Origin: Notamacropus eugenii
Taxonomy: Eukaryota; Chordata; Mammalia; Diprotodontia; Macropodidae
DNA length: 64,000 nucleotides
Assembly: GCF_028372415.1 (NCBI RefSeq)
Contig: NC_092876.1
Location: 60,474,385-60,538,384 of the forward strand
Direction of reading: 5' to 3'
Position numbers and translations under genes: made by a program. The notes beneath the pieces are model-generated. The model was given only the letters and a program-made list of their open reading frames with translations, did no database searches and was not told the DNA's origin. Numbering within the stretch: the stretch's first letter is position 1; every line of letters begins with the position of its first letter. Positions 11,430 through 24,900 of this stretch are shown here, piece after piece.

Positions 11430-11760
11430 AGAATTTTAAAACATAAGATGTCAGAGCTGAAGGGGATATTACAATAAAGAATGCTAAGGTTGGAAGGGAC
11501 CTGAAAATAGTTTCAGAGTTTAAAGGGCCAGCAGAGTCAGAAGGGACATTGGACCATAATAAAATGTCAGGGTGGGAGGTTCATTAGAACACAGAATGTT
11601 GGGCACAGATGAGACCTTAGAACAGAAAAGATCAAAACTGGAAGGAGCCTTAGAACAAAGAATGCCAGAGCTGGAAAAGAGGATAGAGAGAGAATATCAA
11701 AATTGAAATGGATCTTAGAGTACAGAAATGTGAGAGCTGGGAGCGACTTGTTTTTTAATA
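11430..11760 (-). repeat. 33-bp tail minisatellite, array 3 (most diverged)
   Basis: About nine to ten worn units ('aagatgtcagagctgaaggg', 'aatgctaaggttggaaggg', 'gaatgccagagctggaaaag'). Its SINE body lies on the right at about 11975-12130 ('agaggaggaaactgaggcc'), separated by the younger SINE at 11840-11968. Confidence 0.7.
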
Positions 11761-11839
11761 AAAAATAAAAACCCAACATATCAACTAATTATGAGAGTAT
11801 ATGCAATGTTCCATATTCATAGCCAACTATGGGAAGGGA

Positions 11840-11968
11840 CTCTTTTTTATTTTTAAGCAATCAGGGTTAAGTGACTTGCCCAAAGTCACACGACTAGTAT
11901 TTGAGATTCAAGTCCGCTTGCTCTCCAGAGCCAATGTTCTATCCACTGCACTACCTAGCTGCCCTCGG
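11840..11968 (-). repeat. WSINE-like tRNA-headed SINE
   Basis: Reverse copy with 'gggttaagtgacttgcccaa', 'agtcacacgactagtat' and a right end 'tatccactgcactacctagc' that is the tRNA-derived head. It interrupts the SINE that carries array 3. Confidence 0.7.
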
Positions 11969-11974
11969 AAGGGA

Positions 11975-12130
11975 CTTTACAACATAGAATATTAGAAGTG
12001 AGAAGAGCCTTGGGGACATTATTTAATCTAATCTCTTCATTTTTATAGAGGAGGAAACTGAGGCCCAGGAAGATCACACAATGAATTAGAAGCAAAGTCA
12101 AGACTAGACTCCATATTGTCTAGCTCCTAG
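11975..12130 (-). repeat. MIR-type SINE body attached to array 3
   Basis: 'gaatattagaagtgagaaga', then 'tttatagaggaggaaactga' and 'gatcacacaatgaattagaa' give the reverse core. 12131-12611 has a T-rich run near 12160 and nothing else recognisable. Confidence 0.55.
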
Positions 12131-12611
12131 ACCACTGGCTGTTGGTTTGGTTCGGTTTTGTTTTTTTGTTTTTTTTTTTCATTTTTCTGCTTAGGGAGAT
12201 GTTGAATTTGACAGCCCAAGTCTTGGCCCCAAGATTAGATAGGGACTCAACTGAAGACAGAAATGAAATTCTCTCCAACTCCGTTTTACTAGAATTTTCC
12301 TCCAACTCCTCCAAGGTCAGGCCAATCAGGTCTCCTGGAGTCATATCCAGGGCTATGAAATGGCTGAGAAACAATAGAAAAGGGAGTACATGCCACTAGC
12401 CCAGGAAACCCCATCACCATCCCCTCCTGGAGATGGCATATGTAATCTTATAGAATGTGGAAACAGGAATCTTCCAAGACTCTTTCCTTGATAAACCCAG
12501 ACTGGCAAGATACAGTGGCTCACTATCCTCTCTCCAGAAAGACTGTCATGACAGCAGAGGGAGGCCAGTCATAAATGCAAACACACCTTACTGCAGTGAT
12601 CACTTGCAGAT

Positions 12612-13365
12612 TCATAGACTATTGGAGCTGAAAAGGACCTTAAAGAACTGGGAGGGATCTTAGAACACAGGATGTCAAAGCTGGGAGGGCCCTTAGAACA
12701 CAGACTGTCAGAGCTGGGAGGGATCTTAGAGCACAGGATGTCAGAGCTGGGAAGGATCTTAGAACACAGGATGTCAGAGCTGGGAGGGATCTTAGAGCAC
12801 AGGATGTCAGAGCTGGGAAGGATCTTAGAGCACAGGATGTCAGAGCTGGGAGGACCCTTAGAACACAGGATGTCAGAGCTGGGAGGGCCCTTAGAACACT
12901 GGATGTCAGAGCTGGGAGGGCTCTTAGAACACAGGATGTCAGAGCTGGAAGGGCCCTTAGAACACAGGATGTCAGAGCTGGAAGGGCCCTTAGAACACTG
13001 GATGTCAGAGCTGGGAGGGATCTTGGAGCACAGGATGTCAGAGCTGGGAGGGATCTTAGAACACAGGATGTCAGAGCTGGGAGGGCTCTTAGAACACAGG
13101 ATGTCAGAGCTGGGAGGACCCTTAGAACACAGGATGTCAGAGCTGGGAGGGATCTTAGAACACAGGATATCAGAGCTGGAAGGGCCCTTAGGACACAGGA
13201 TGTTATAGCTGAATTGGAAGCAATTTATAGTTAGAATAATTTAGCCCAAGTTCCTCACTTTAAAGATGGGAAACAGAAGCCCAGGAATCAGCTCTGTGAT
13301 TTAAAGAGAGAACTAGTGTGACCCAGGGCAGCTGTTCTCAAGCACTCGAATCCAGCTCTACCTCC
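12612..13365 (-). repeat. 33-bp tail minisatellite, array 4 (16 exact units) with SINE body
   Basis: From 12670 to 13197 there are sixteen consecutive units of exactly 33 bp with no indel; each starts 'ggatgtcagagctgggagg' or a close variant. Units differ at a few fixed positions ('atcttagagcaca', 'gcccttagaacact'). A reverse MIR-type body follows at 13200-13365 ('aaagatgggaaacagaagcc'). This is the youngest and longest array. The 178-codon open frame it contains exists only because the unit length is 33. Confidence 0.9.
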
Positions 13366-13609
13366 CTATAACCCCAATCCCTCCTGATAGGCAGAAACTG
13401 AAGAAGTAACTGTAGTCCCAAGGGGAGAATGAAAAACCAGCCAGGCTCACTTACAGGCCAACCACAGCAGGTAGTCCAGGGGCTCGGACTCTTCCTGGGC
13501 TCTTCTCACCAGAATCCTGCTCCAGGTTCCAGGCCCGTTGCCCTCTATGGGACTCTAGGCGGGCAAAGAGGTGATGGCATAAGGCAGACTTGTAACAGAG
13601 GCAATGGGT

Positions 13610-13735
13610 CTCTTTTCCTCTCCACTTTCCTGGGCTCTGACACTTATCAGCTGGGTGATCCTGGGCAAGTCACAGCCTCTTGTTTCTTCATCTGTAAAAT
13701 GGGCATACTGATACCACTGAGCACTATAGAAACAT
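13610..13735 (+). repeat. MIR SINE fragment
   Basis: 'cttatcagctgggtgatcct', 'gggcaagtcacagcctc', 'tcatctgtaaaatgggcat'. Nothing is seen in 13366-13609. Confidence 0.65.
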
Positions 13736-15800
13736 GAGCATTTTTATAGGTTTGCGGCAGACAGAAAAGGAAAAGGCCACAAAGGGACCCTAATTACCTT
13801 TCACTCTCATTACTAAAATTTGTCATTGCCAATATCTGGCTCTCTACAGTGCTCCACCAAACCTCAAAGGAGCTATCTTGAGCTAGATACGCATTCTCCA
13901 AGGTGGTCATGTCCCAGGGCCCCAGACACTGACATCCCACAGATAACTTGGCCTTTCATTCCTGTGCTGAAGTCATCTACTAAATGGGTCATTTTCATGG
14001 TAACTTGTGGGTAACACCCATCACAGAGGTGGAGCTGTGTTAAGGGGGACAACAGGCCAAGTTAAGAAACGGGATGCCTATATTTTAGTCCCAGGGCCAG
14101 TGGCTAGTGTAGGCTGACATCAGTAAGGAGCTGCACCTTGGGGTCTCAGGGACCTGACTGCCTTGTGGGGTTCCTAATTCCAACTGCTTTCAGTCCTCAG
14201 ACTTATGACCATGGACTGAAGATCTTCCTCTAACCAAAGGATGGACATCTCTCTGCCCTCCAACAGCAGCCTCCACTTCTCAGCCCTGGGCTCATTAATC
14301 AGTTTTGACTACTTGACTCTGCTGAATGATTCAGAACTCGGCTGCCTCACCAGGGTATATGAAGTCATGGCCACTTTAGCCAGTATGATCCAAACCTTAA
14401 GACTCTGGATTCAAACAGTCCGTGATCTCAATCCTTGGGCTCCACAGTCCCAGGCCCAGTGGAGGGGGCCCTGGCAAAGGACTAATGAGTAGCAGGGAGG
14501 CAGTAATCTTCTGAAAGGGAAGGCCCTTCCCCACCCCCCCACCCCCAGGCCAACTGCTCCAGAGCAGAGCCCGGGGCCTGGGAATTAAAACAAAAAGGCA
14601 GCTGCAGGGGAAGTGGCTAATGAGCACTTCTGGGAGCAATTCAGCTTAGAATACATGGAAATTTATTTCATTCAAAATGGATGTTAACGCCATCTAATTG
14701 GAAAGAAAATGCAATTTTCCCCTTCTGGGTTTCTGCAAAGGCAATCCTGACACCTTGCAGAGGAGCTAGCCTGAGGGAAGTCACATCTGATTTCCAAGAC
14801 TAGCCAAGCCAGGCACATGAGGACCTTTAAATACCACTGCCTCGCATTCCTGGCCCCCCAGTTCCCAAACTCTCCCCACCCCACCTCACCAACCTCATCT
14901 ATTCAATGCTAGATGCTCTGGCTACGATAATTGGTTTGCTGTCCCTGCAGTACACTTTACCACCTAGAAACCCCAGTTCAGATACTTCCCACACACACCC
15001 GGCTCCAGACTCCACAGGACCAACGTGCAGTGGGGGATGGTATGGGGTGGAAAACATGGTGGTACTGACATAAATTGGGGTACCCAGAGTCTCAATTTGG
15101 GGGAAGGATAGGCAGCATGGTAAGCAAACAAACTTCAAACCCAAGTCAATTTATTCAGAGGGGGTCTTTGGAGTGCCAACAGCCCAGGGGGCTGAGATAT
15201 GAGAATAATTCATTCTCTACAGTTGTAGACAAGGGTTCAGGCTAGGGAACCCATAAAAGAATAAGAAATCAAGATTTAAAGTTGGTTCAGCCCAGGATTC
15301 CCAGGCTTCAAGGGCCAGTAACATCAGAGATAGATGACCAACCTTCCTGCCTCGAGGAATGATCCCTGGGGTGAGTCAATATACCAACCCCCACCAAACT
15401 AATCCTAATCTCAGAATCCAAATGCCACTGCCTCCAGGAAGCCTTCCAGCAAGGACACCTTCGCTACTGATGTGCCTCCTAGTCTCATTGGTTGGTTCCA
15501 TGAAAACCGACGAAGTCCAAGAATGGTGAACAGAGTACCCAGTTAAATCTACATAGTTATAAGTATTAAGGATGGCCAAGTGGCCAAAGGGTATTGAGTG
15601 AGGTTCTAAGTGGAGCTTGGTTACTACATATTAGCCATAGGCTAACTCAAAAGAACACTAACACACTCTTACTTGGGGCTCGCCTATACTTTGCTGTCCA
15701 ACAAACCCATTACACCAGAACGATCAGAGCTGTTTTAGTTAAAGACTACTGTGATCATGCCTAGAGTTTGGTGCCAGAAGCAACTCTGGGATTAGCCAGC
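13736..15800. other. 2-kb repeat-poor intergenic stretch
   Basis: No repeat family or gene was recognised. It lies just past the likely MUL1 3' end. 14590-14735 is a compositionally distinct block with closely spaced 'cagctg', 'taatgag' and 'ctaattgg' motifs, and a candidate conserved non-coding element. A canonical AATAAA on the minus strand sits at 15150-15155. Confidence 0.4.
15150..15155 (-). terminator. Possible distal MUL1 poly(A) signal (AATAAA)
   Basis: Canonical hexamer on the minus strand followed by 'gggtttgaagtttgtttgc', a GU-rich downstream element. Use would give a 3.0-kb 3' UTR containing a MIR and a hAT-like element, longer than I recall for human MUL1. Confidence 0.25.
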
Positions 15801-15801
15801 C

Positions 15802-16010
15802 CAGTACTTCTCTAACTTTTTGGTCTCAGGACCCTTTTACACTAAAAACTGAGGACCCTTCCCCATAAAGCTTTTGTTTATGTAGATTCTACCTATCAAT
15901 ATTTACCATATTAGTCTTAGCATTATGAAATGTGGACCTCACTGACCCTCTCAAAGGTTTTGGGAACTCCTGGGTGATCTTGAAACACTCAGAACTGCTG
16001 ATCTAGTGCA
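15802..16010. mobile_element. hAT-like non-autonomous DNA transposon
   Basis: Begins 'cagtacttctctaacttttt', has 'ggtctcaggacccttttac' and 'aaagcttttgtttatgtag', and ends with the worn inverted repeat 'tcagaactgctg'. This is the arrangement of Charlie-type short elements. No transposase. Confidence 0.55.
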
Positions 16011-16140
16011 AGTCTTTCACTTTACCAAGGAGGAAATTGAAGCCCAGAGAAGGACGTTTCCCAGATTAGAAAGTAGCAGAGCTAGGATTTAAACCTAGAT
16101 TCTGGCTCCAAATTCAGTGTTGTTTCCATTCAACCATGAA
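16010..16140 (-). repeat. MIR-type SINE body
   Basis: 'gaggaaattgaagcccagag', 'gtagcagagctaggatttaa': reverse MIR core. 16141-16334 is unassigned. Confidence 0.5.
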
Positions 16141-16334
16141 ACCTTCCACATACGGATAATGCAGTCAACAAACACAAGACCAAAGCCATACTGAGCCTGG
16201 CTTCACATCACTGCTAGGTCCGAAGACCTTTGGGGACTGGACATAGCACCAGATTTAGACTCCCAAGCTGGATCATTTCAGTTCTATGTAGGTGACCATG
16301 GCCTTCTGGGAACCTCAGCAGAGGGCTAGCGCAG

Positions 16335-16612
16335 AAGCTAGAGCAATGGAACTGGAACAAGAAAGGCTCGAGTTCAAATCTACCCTCAGATACTACTATT
16401 TAAGCCTGGACAAGTCCCTGAACTCTGCCTGTTTCCTCATCTATACAAGAGATAATAATAGCACCTAACTCTCAAGGTGAGAGGATCAAATGAGACAACT
16501 GTAAAGGGCTCTACAAACCTCAAAGAACTTGATATAAGTGCTAGCTATTGTTTGCTGGTCTATAAAAATGGAGTTGGACTGGATAACCCTAAATGTAGCT
16601 CTGATTCTAAGG
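16335..16612 (+). repeat. MIR SINE
   Basis: 'gagttcaaatctaccctcag', 'tgtttcctcatctatacaag', 'gaggatcaaatgagacaact', 'ctctacaaacctcaaagaac'. A second scrap at 16558-16612 ('tggagttggactggataacc') carries a single copy of the MIR/L3-type tail. Confidence 0.65.
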
Positions 16613-16691
16613 CTTACGAAGGGGGGCAAAAGAAGCCCTGGTGGACATGTGCACAAAGCAATAGACTCACGTTCAGTTTCAACATAAAATA

Positions 16692-16697
16692 TTTACT
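16692..16697 (-). terminator. Possible MUL1 poly(A) signal (AGTAAA variant)
   Basis: On the minus strand this reads AGTAAA, followed by GT-rich sequence, about 1.5 kb past the MUL1 stop. No AATAAA or ATTAAA was seen between here and the stop. A canonical AATAAA lies further on at 15150-15155, also with a GT-rich stretch beyond it, so either or both could be used. Confidence 0.3.
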
Positions 16698-17828
16698 CTG
16701 TGTCTTCTGCCCATAAGCTGAACAGGGCACTGCATGGTGTTGGTGTTACCGAGACATCCCTGCTTTGGTGGGGCAGGGGGGACAGGGCAGGAAGCAGGAC
16801 TCAAGGCAGTAGACACAAGAAGACAGGCTACACACTAGGCCTTTGGCTTGCTGCAGAAGTACTGGGAAAGGGGATTTTCCCCACTCCCATCCCCCCGGCT
16901 GGTGCTCACAAAATTCAAGCAGACAAGGAAGGGAGAAAGCAACACAAGAAGAGATGCTGTCAGACCCATGAGATGGTCTCACTTTGGGGTAAGGGGGGTC
17001 AAGTAAGAACTTAGTGCTCCCATCCTCCTGATGACTGAAGGAAGCTTTCAGAGTCAGGAGGCTAATGCAGTGATATCCTGTAAGGATGGAGCACCACCTA
17101 TCCTGCCCTGAAATAGGGGCAACACCTAATCATTCCCTGGCTCTGAAAGATCTTAAAATCCCAGATTAAACCCAGAGCACAAGGATCCTGGTGTCTTCTC
17201 CTGTGTGCACAGCGGCCATTTGCATATCAGCTCCTGCTAAAAAGGCAGTGGGTGCATGGAGGCTGAGGCAGTCAAAAGGGGACATAGAGAGGAATTTAGA
17301 AATCCAAGCTTGACTTCCGCTATCACCAATAAGATTGATGAGTTTCTCCCCTACTGTTCCCTTCCAAGTTCCTGCCCACCATACTGAGCTATTGGGGGCA
17401 CAAGACATAAGACAAGGTAAATTTCACTTCCTTACTTCTTTCTCAACCTGCCTGTACAAATACATCCCCCTTATTTGGTTGGATGAAAGGAATGAGGAGG
17501 AAGGAAAACCTATGCATATTATTTCCTAGCAATTTTGGTTAAAATCATTGAACAATATGCAAGTAGCAGAGCAGGAAAAAAAAAACAGGTCTAATGGCAG
17601 CTGGCAGTTCCTGTTTTGACCCCAGGCTTTTCTTGAGGCAGATCTGAAAAGCCCAACCCCCACTTCCCTTTTCTCCTGCTGGTATAACTGGGTCACTGAA
17701 CCCAGGCTGGGTCCTACACCAATGGGGATCACACAACTCTTCTGGCATTATACTGGAGAAAATCTCAGACACAGGTGATGAGAATCAGTTGTGAAGTTAA
17801 GGGGTCTAGTGAATTTTCTCTTTCAAAC

Positions 17829-17885
17829 ATATAAACACACACACACACACGCACGCACACACGCATGCATGCACACACGCACCTC
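17829..17885. repeat. (CA)n microsatellite in the MUL1 3' region
   Basis: 'acacacacacacacacgcac' with CG interruptions, about 300 bp past the stop codon of MUL1. It would be GT-rich in the transcript if the 3' UTR spans it. Confidence 0.85.
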
Positions 17886-18187
17886 AGAACCCCCATGTCT
17901 GAAAAATGGCAGAAAATATGCAGTCAGCTTTGTATGTAAGTAGATACACGCACTCAGTAGATGACCCTTTGCCTCTATTGCTTTTTGATTTAAAGCATAA
18001 TCCCACAGGCCTGAGTGTCCAATCTCTGCTGCTGTATTTAAGAGATCAGGATGTTTTTTCTCTCTCCCTCCCACCCCTGGATGATGCCTAGTGGTTACAA
18101 GTGGCCACCACTAGATTCTCTCTAAGGGACTGGTAAAATCCATTGAAAAGGAAAACCGTTTCCACTATAAACCCCAAATTCTTGAAG

Positions 18188-18917
18188 TTAGCTGTTGTAC
18201 AAAGGAACTACCCGGACAATCTCCTGTCTACAAATAGGGCACTTCTTTGGCTCAGGCAAGGCTTGGTAGCACTCACTGCATGAGCAGACGTGACCACACT
18301 CCAGAAAGACACATGACTTGACATTGCTCAGACACACAACGCAGGCATTTTTTAAAGTCTCCCTGTCCTCAGCACTGGCCGCTCTCAGGAGCCGGGCCTC
18401 ATGCAGTCGGAACTCCTCCTGCATCTGCTTTATCCGCTGCCGCTCTCGCCGGTGCAGGTACTGCCTACGTAAGATGAAGAAGAGGGTAGCACAGGTTGCA
18501 AAGCCAAAGATGACTGTCAAGATTTTCCAGAGCTTGACGCTAGATTCTTGCCTCTGCAGGAGAGTGTCAAAATCCTGGCTGCTCAGGTAGTACTGTAGGC
18601 CCTGTTTGGGGGGCTGCAGACGGATGGAATTGTTGTCTAGAACCAGCTCGCCCACACCAGTGATGGTGGCCCCCACCTTCAGCATCTCCTCTGTCTCCTG
18701 GATGCCTTTGGGCTGCTCCCCACTGATGTAGTGACCGATCACATCAGTAAAGGACTGGATTGTAGGGTGGAACTTCTCATACACCGTTTCCAAGCCAAGG
18801 TCAGCTGAGTCCAAGGGCTTCAGAACTCGGACTGCTACATCTGTGCCATCTTCATGGGGCACCAGGTCAAAGGGCACTGTATTTGTTCTCTGGTGGATGA
18901 TTTTTTCACAGTCATTC
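18188..18917 (-). CDS. MUL1: MUL1 exon 4
   Basis: 730 bp from acceptor cttccag|GAATGAC to TAA. It encodes two thirds of the protein: the rest of the BAM/GIDE domain (residues 111 to about 222), membrane segment 2 (VIFGFATCATLFFIL), a basic helix and the RING (C-x2-C-x11-C-x-H-x3-C-x2-C-x9-C-x2-C) ending in VVPLYNS. The upstream methionine in this frame at 18976 lies in the intron and is not a start. Confidence 0.97.
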
Positions 18918-21900
18918 CTGGAAGAAGAGAATAAGAATGTAAGACAGAGGGCAGAAAACACCAAAATCCTAAGCAAAGGAGAACACTGAAAGTCAGAAGA
19001 TGAATTTGTGAATTCCCATTACCATTATGTGTGGCTCCCAAATTTCTTCAGCCAATGAGCCACTTGAGTGGGGCAAAAGGCCCCACAATATTTCCTGTTC
19101 TCTTTGCCATAGTTTTTTTTTTTAATCCATCAGAATCCAATAGGAAAATATTTTGTCAGACAAGTAAAGAGCCCTCTATTAAATATTTAAATTACCAATT
19201 TATGCCAGATAAGAATGCATAGAATACTACAAAATTTAGGGCAACAAGAGACAACACTAAGAATAAATTATTTAAATGGATGATTTGCTAGACGATAAAA
19301 TCCAAAAGATGAGATCCTCTCTAAACTAAACTCTATCTCTACCCCAATGGCAAGAACAGTGGTCTGCACACAATAGGGACTTAATAAATGTCTGTGGGAT
19401 TTGAATAAACTGCATGTATTTGATACTGGAAAAAATTTGAGAGGAGGATTTCCTGACTCAAACTATACTGTAGACAAGGAAGAGATCTAAATTCTCTACT
19501 GTCCTCTTCCACTTTGGTGTGAGGACTATTAGTCAAGGAAAGGAGGCCTGGTCTGAAAACAGGAGGAAAAAAAGAGTCTGAGGACAAAAAGGAAGAAGAA
19601 AAATGATCAATGACATGACCTCCCATTCTACTGTGCTGCATTCTCCTCACCACTCTGAAGCAGGGATAGAAGTGCACCCCCAACTGTACGAATGATTTTA
19701 CAGGGCTCCTTCAAGGAAAGCACTGGAGAAATGCCCCATGATGCCCTGACACAAGAGGGGGCTGGGCTTGGATTCCAAAAGACCTAGACTCAAACTCTTC
19801 CCATGAAGTTGCAATCTGACTTGGAAGAGAGTTTCCATGAAATGGCTGATTCATCTTCCCCTGTAAGCCTGCCTCATACCTATTTTGTGTCTCCTACATA
19901 CATACATACATACATACATATGTATGTATGTATACACACACACATCATCTCCTTCCTCGAATATAAACTAGGGGCAGCTAGGTGGTACAGTGGATAGAGT
20001 ACCAGTGCAGGAGTCAGGAGGACCTGAGTTCAAATCTCACCTCAGACACTTGACACTCACTAGCTGTGTGACCTTGGGCAAGTCACTCAACCCCAGTTGT
20101 CTCATCCTGGGTCATCTCCAGTCATCCTGATGAATATCTGGTCACTGGATTCAGATGGCTCTGGAGGAGAAGTGAGGCTGGTGACCTGCACAGCCCTCCC
20201 TCACTCAAAACAAAGTCAAGTGCGAGTCACGTCATCATTTCTCTGATAGCATGGTCTTCTTCGGCAATGAAGGATGAACACACACACAGAATATAAACTC
20301 CTTGAGGCCAGGGACTACTCCCTTCCTCCTCCAATCACTGGCACAGTAGCTGACCTTTTCATAAATGTGCACTGTCTGATATTCCTCCTTTAAAAAGATG
20401 ATTTCCTTAATGTCTGGGTCTAATCAGGTCTGTCCCCTCCCCGACAAAATATACCCCAACTGTTTCCTAATAGTTGCAGGATCAAATATGAACTCCTCTG
20501 CTTGGTGTGCAAAGCTCTTCCCCCCCGGGCCCTTTGCTATCTTTCCAGCCTTCTCCTACATTACTCCCCTTCCCATCCTCCCCTTCATAGTCCATCCCTA
20601 GTAGCCAACCTTCTGCCCCTCATGTGTCTACCTCCAGCTCCCATCCATACATCTCTGCACTGGCTGACCCCTTCCTCACCTCCACCTCTGCAGAATCCCT
20701 GGCTCAGGAGCCATCACCTATAGGAAGCCTTTCCCAGGATCCTCAGCACCTAATGCCTGGCCCAAGATTACCTTGGAACTACTCCATGTACACCTACACA
20801 AGCACACATCTCTACCATTAGAACAGAGGTTCTTTGAGGATATGAATTATTTTTTCACTTCCTTTGTATCCCCAGTTCTTAGCACACCAATTGGCGTGCA
20901 GTGGGGGCTTAATAACTATTTATCAATAACTGAGGAAACTGAGGGTCAGAGAAGTTAAGTGGTGTATTCCTCGCCCAGAGTCACAGATCTCCTAAGTGTT
21001 GGAACTGGAACAAGAGGCCAGATCTTCTGACCCTCAGAAGGCAGGCTTTTGGACCGTGGGTGGTAGAGGCTTTGTGCATCAGGGAACATTTCCTACAGAT
21101 GGCTGGCTGGGAACCCTTGGGTTAGGCAGCACAAACTGCCACGCTACTCCAGTAGTCACTTCTCTTTTCTTGGTGCTTCCCCATTTTACAAAGAGAGTAA
21201 CCTGACATTACAAATCAAGACCCAGAAATCCAGCAGGGAAGAGCCATCACAAAGCTCCTCAGCAGCAGGGAAAAAGGTACACACCAGAGGTGGGTTGTTC
21301 GATTCCACACCATCTTGTGCTCCTGGAGGGTCAGTCTCTGAATCACTCCTTTGCAGTTTTCCACAAACTGGCTGTTAAGGGTTTCCTTAACAGAACGCAC
21401 AGCTCCTGAAGGGGAAGAGAGATTCTTGAAGAACTATCCTCCTATGAAAAGCTTCTGCATGAAAAAAATCAACTTCCCCATTAAACGGAGAAACCTATCT
21501 TTGCATCGACTCTCTCTGAAAAGGGTATAGAAGAGGGAACTAACAAAAATACAGAATGTCAGAAACCATTCCCCAGTAGATCTGTGGTCAAAGCATATGA
21601 TGTGAGCAGTCTTCAACAGAAGAACCATAAACTATTTACAGCTGTATGAAAGGCTGCTCCAAATCACTAATGAGAGCAAAATACAAATCAAAGTTTCGTC
21701 TCCCTCTCAGCAAATTGGCAAAGAGGCCAAAAGATGGAAACAGTAAGTACAGGAGAGGATGCCAGTCAAGAGGCACTTTAATTCACTACAGTGCAGCTGT
21801 GGACTGGTAAAATCCTTCTGAAAACAATTTGGAATTATGCTAACAGCGACCACAAAGTCTATACCCTGTGATCCAGGGGTCAAACTGCGAGGCAGAGACC

Positions 21901-24900
21901 CCCAGAAGGACAAAGACAAGGTTCACATTCTGCAAAATAAAATATTCACAGCAGCACTTTTTTTGTGGCAATAAAAACTAGAAACAATGTAGTTGCCCAA
22001 CAATTGGGGAACGGCTCAACAAACTGTGGACACAGTAAGAAATTATGAATATAAAGAATACAGAGAAGCCTGGGAAGGATGTTTAGTACCAAGTGAAGAC
22101 AGAACAACCAGTAAAGCAATATTCACATGTGGCTACCACACTGAAAACGGAAAGAGCCAAAAACCCAGGAGTTAACCTTGTGTAGCGATAAGGGCCACAC
22201 CTGGCCTCAGAGAAGAGTTGAGAAATGCACCCCTCACCCTAACTGGCAGAACACTATATGTGCTGGAAGGTGCAGCTGATGTGACGGCTGCTTTTATGGT
22301 ACTGCTTTTCTTAACCACTGTTAAAACGGTTTTGCTTGTTGGGGAAAGGAGAAGGGAGGGATGTATTTAGAAATAGGAATAACATAAAAACGAAAGGTAT
22401 CAATAAAAATAGAAAATACTCTCCCTTGTCTCTGAGTAAGTTCAAGTTTTTATTCACTTAGATGAAATTAATTTCACTTAGGCAATGGAAAAAATCAATT
22501 GAGAATTTCCTTTGTAGAGCACAATCAAGTGCCAACTACGTGCTGGGCACTGGGGCTCCCAAGACCAAAACATAACAACTCTAGTCCTCAGGAAGGAGAG
22601 AAAGGTGTGATACAACCTGTACCCACAGTACCATCTGGGTGGGGAGGACTAGAGAAGGGTTCCTGGAGATGAGAGGAATGTGAATCTTGAGGAGAATCAG
22701 GCTGCAACATGGCAGAGATGAGGAGGGAGTGCATCCCAGCACTGTAGGACCGAGGACAGGCTCTCTGGTCCTGTATGACATACCGAGTGCCACCTCCTCC
22801 ACCCTTCTCCCTCCCACTAAACCCAACCCATAAATAAGCATACCCTCAATGACAGCATAAGGCACACACTTCCCTGGAGCTTCGGTAAGAATACTCTTCA
22901 AATCTTCACCCAAGTGAATTTTTTTGGCTCCCTAGGGGGGAAAAAAGTTAAATGATCGATGCTATCAATGTTATAACACATTCTATCAAACTCACTAATA
23001 TTTAAATATGAACAATAAATGTGGACAAGAGAAAGCTTACATTTCTATTTCAATCTAGAGTAGTTGGGAACCCTCACAAGCAGTAACAGAAAGTACCAAA
23101 AATGGAAACAGGGTGATATCTCATTACCAGGTGGCATTGTTGAAAATACAACTAAGAATATTTTCTATAGAAATGAAGTACCTTTAAGAGTCAACACTTT
23201 AAAAATTTGATCCATTTTTATGCAAATCTTTCTAAATGGTATCATATAGTCCCCTACCTGGTTAAATGGAGGGTACTGAACACCCAACCTTTCCCTGACA
23301 ATTCAGTCATCTTTACGAACATCCACTACTTTGCAGACACAGTGGTGCCCTCAGGTGCTAATGCAAGGGTAGTTACTTGAGTGTTCTCCCTTAGAAACTT
23401 TTCCAAGAGCATTTCACACCCGCTTTCCCACAACACTGTACAGGTTATTTTAACCATATTTGTGTGCAGATCATTAGACTGCAATAACCCGAAGGCAGAG
23501 ACTCTCCATCTTCATCTCTAGCTCTCTCCCTCAAGCACGGTGCCCTGCACACATTAGGCATTTAATAGATGCTTCCTAAACTGAACCGCATTGCCTCTAC
23601 ACACAACAGCCCCAGACTGGTGAACTTTCTGAATTCTTGGAGGTGTTCCTTATTTGTGGTTGTAAGAGACATGCATAAAATAATAAGTCAAGAGGGCTGT
23701 GAAGTTCTCCACTGAATAAAATGCATGAGCTTTAGTACATAAGCTTTTTAACAGCTATTTCAGCTGCTCAGAGACCTTTTTGCCTTCTTCTGGCTAGCAG
23801 TCCAGTGGCAGAAGGATGACTGTTTTGAGGATCAAATGAGATAATAACTGTAAAGCTTTTAGCGCAGTGACTGGCACGCAGCAGGCACTGTATAAATGCT
23901 TATTCCCATCTCTCTTCTTTTCCCATTGTTCCAGGTGGTCAAATAACAGATTCCCCAGTATGGGAGACTTTTAGGCAACATCTTCTATTATGACCACCTT
24001 CCATTAAAGTGGCTTCTATTATCAGTCTCAGAAACAAATCAATTCACCAAGCGCTACAGAGGGCATAGCAAAGTAAAAGACATGGTCCCTCCGCTAGAAG
24101 AGGCAACATCAATAGAACACCGGACCTGGAATACAGTAAAAACTGGGAACTGGGTTTGAATCCAGACTTACTAGTTGTGTGACCTTGAGCAAATCATTTT
24201 GCTGCTCTGGGCCTCAATTTCCTCATGTGTAAAATGGAAGTAATTACACTTTCACCTCAGAATTGAAGAAAACACTTTGTAAGCGTTAAAGTGCTATATA
24301 AATGCAAGGGTGTTTTGGGTTTTTTTTATAGCTATTAGAAAAGCTGACATACTAGATAAAGATGTGCTATACTAGGGGCCCCCAACCTGCAGTATAACCC
24401 TCTTTTTACAGATGAGGAAACTGAGGCTGGAAAACCTTAAATGACTTGCCCAGGCAGGGTTTGAATTCTAGTCCTCCTCACTCCAAGTCCAAAAGTCCAC
24501 CCTATGCATCCCTTCATTGTACTACTGATAAAATGGTGGAAAGGCAGGAAGGCCCCAGGAAGAGAGATTCTGAATGTCAAAGGAGTCTGAATTTTACCTG
24601 GTAAATCAGAAGCCACTGAAGAACTTAGAACAGAGGGGTGACATGAACTGACCTATGCAGACATGCTGCTTGAGAATGCCAGTTCTGATCTACCTTTTTA
24701 TCTGCCTCAGCACCTTGGGCAAGCTTCATGCTTGTTATAGTAAACCAATTTGTTTTCTTACCTTTCCTAGACTATATGCTAGACAAGGCCCATCCGATGG
24801 TGTCAGGAGCACCCTTCTCCTCCTGTCTCCTACAGCCCTGCACCCAACATACCTTGTGTCAGGAAGAACTTGAACCTGGGTCTCACCAACTCCAAGGCTA

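Larger units (their letters stand above)
18918..21284 (-). other. MUL1 intron 3 and its repeats
   Basis: 2.4 kb. Holds an ACAT/TGTA simple repeat (19898-19945), a WSINE-like SINE (19971-20285), an L2 3' part (20390-20925) and a reverse MIR-type body (20925-21035). An L2/MIR-type tail is at 19340-19395. 18990-19340 and 19400-19890 show nothing else. Confidence 0.7.
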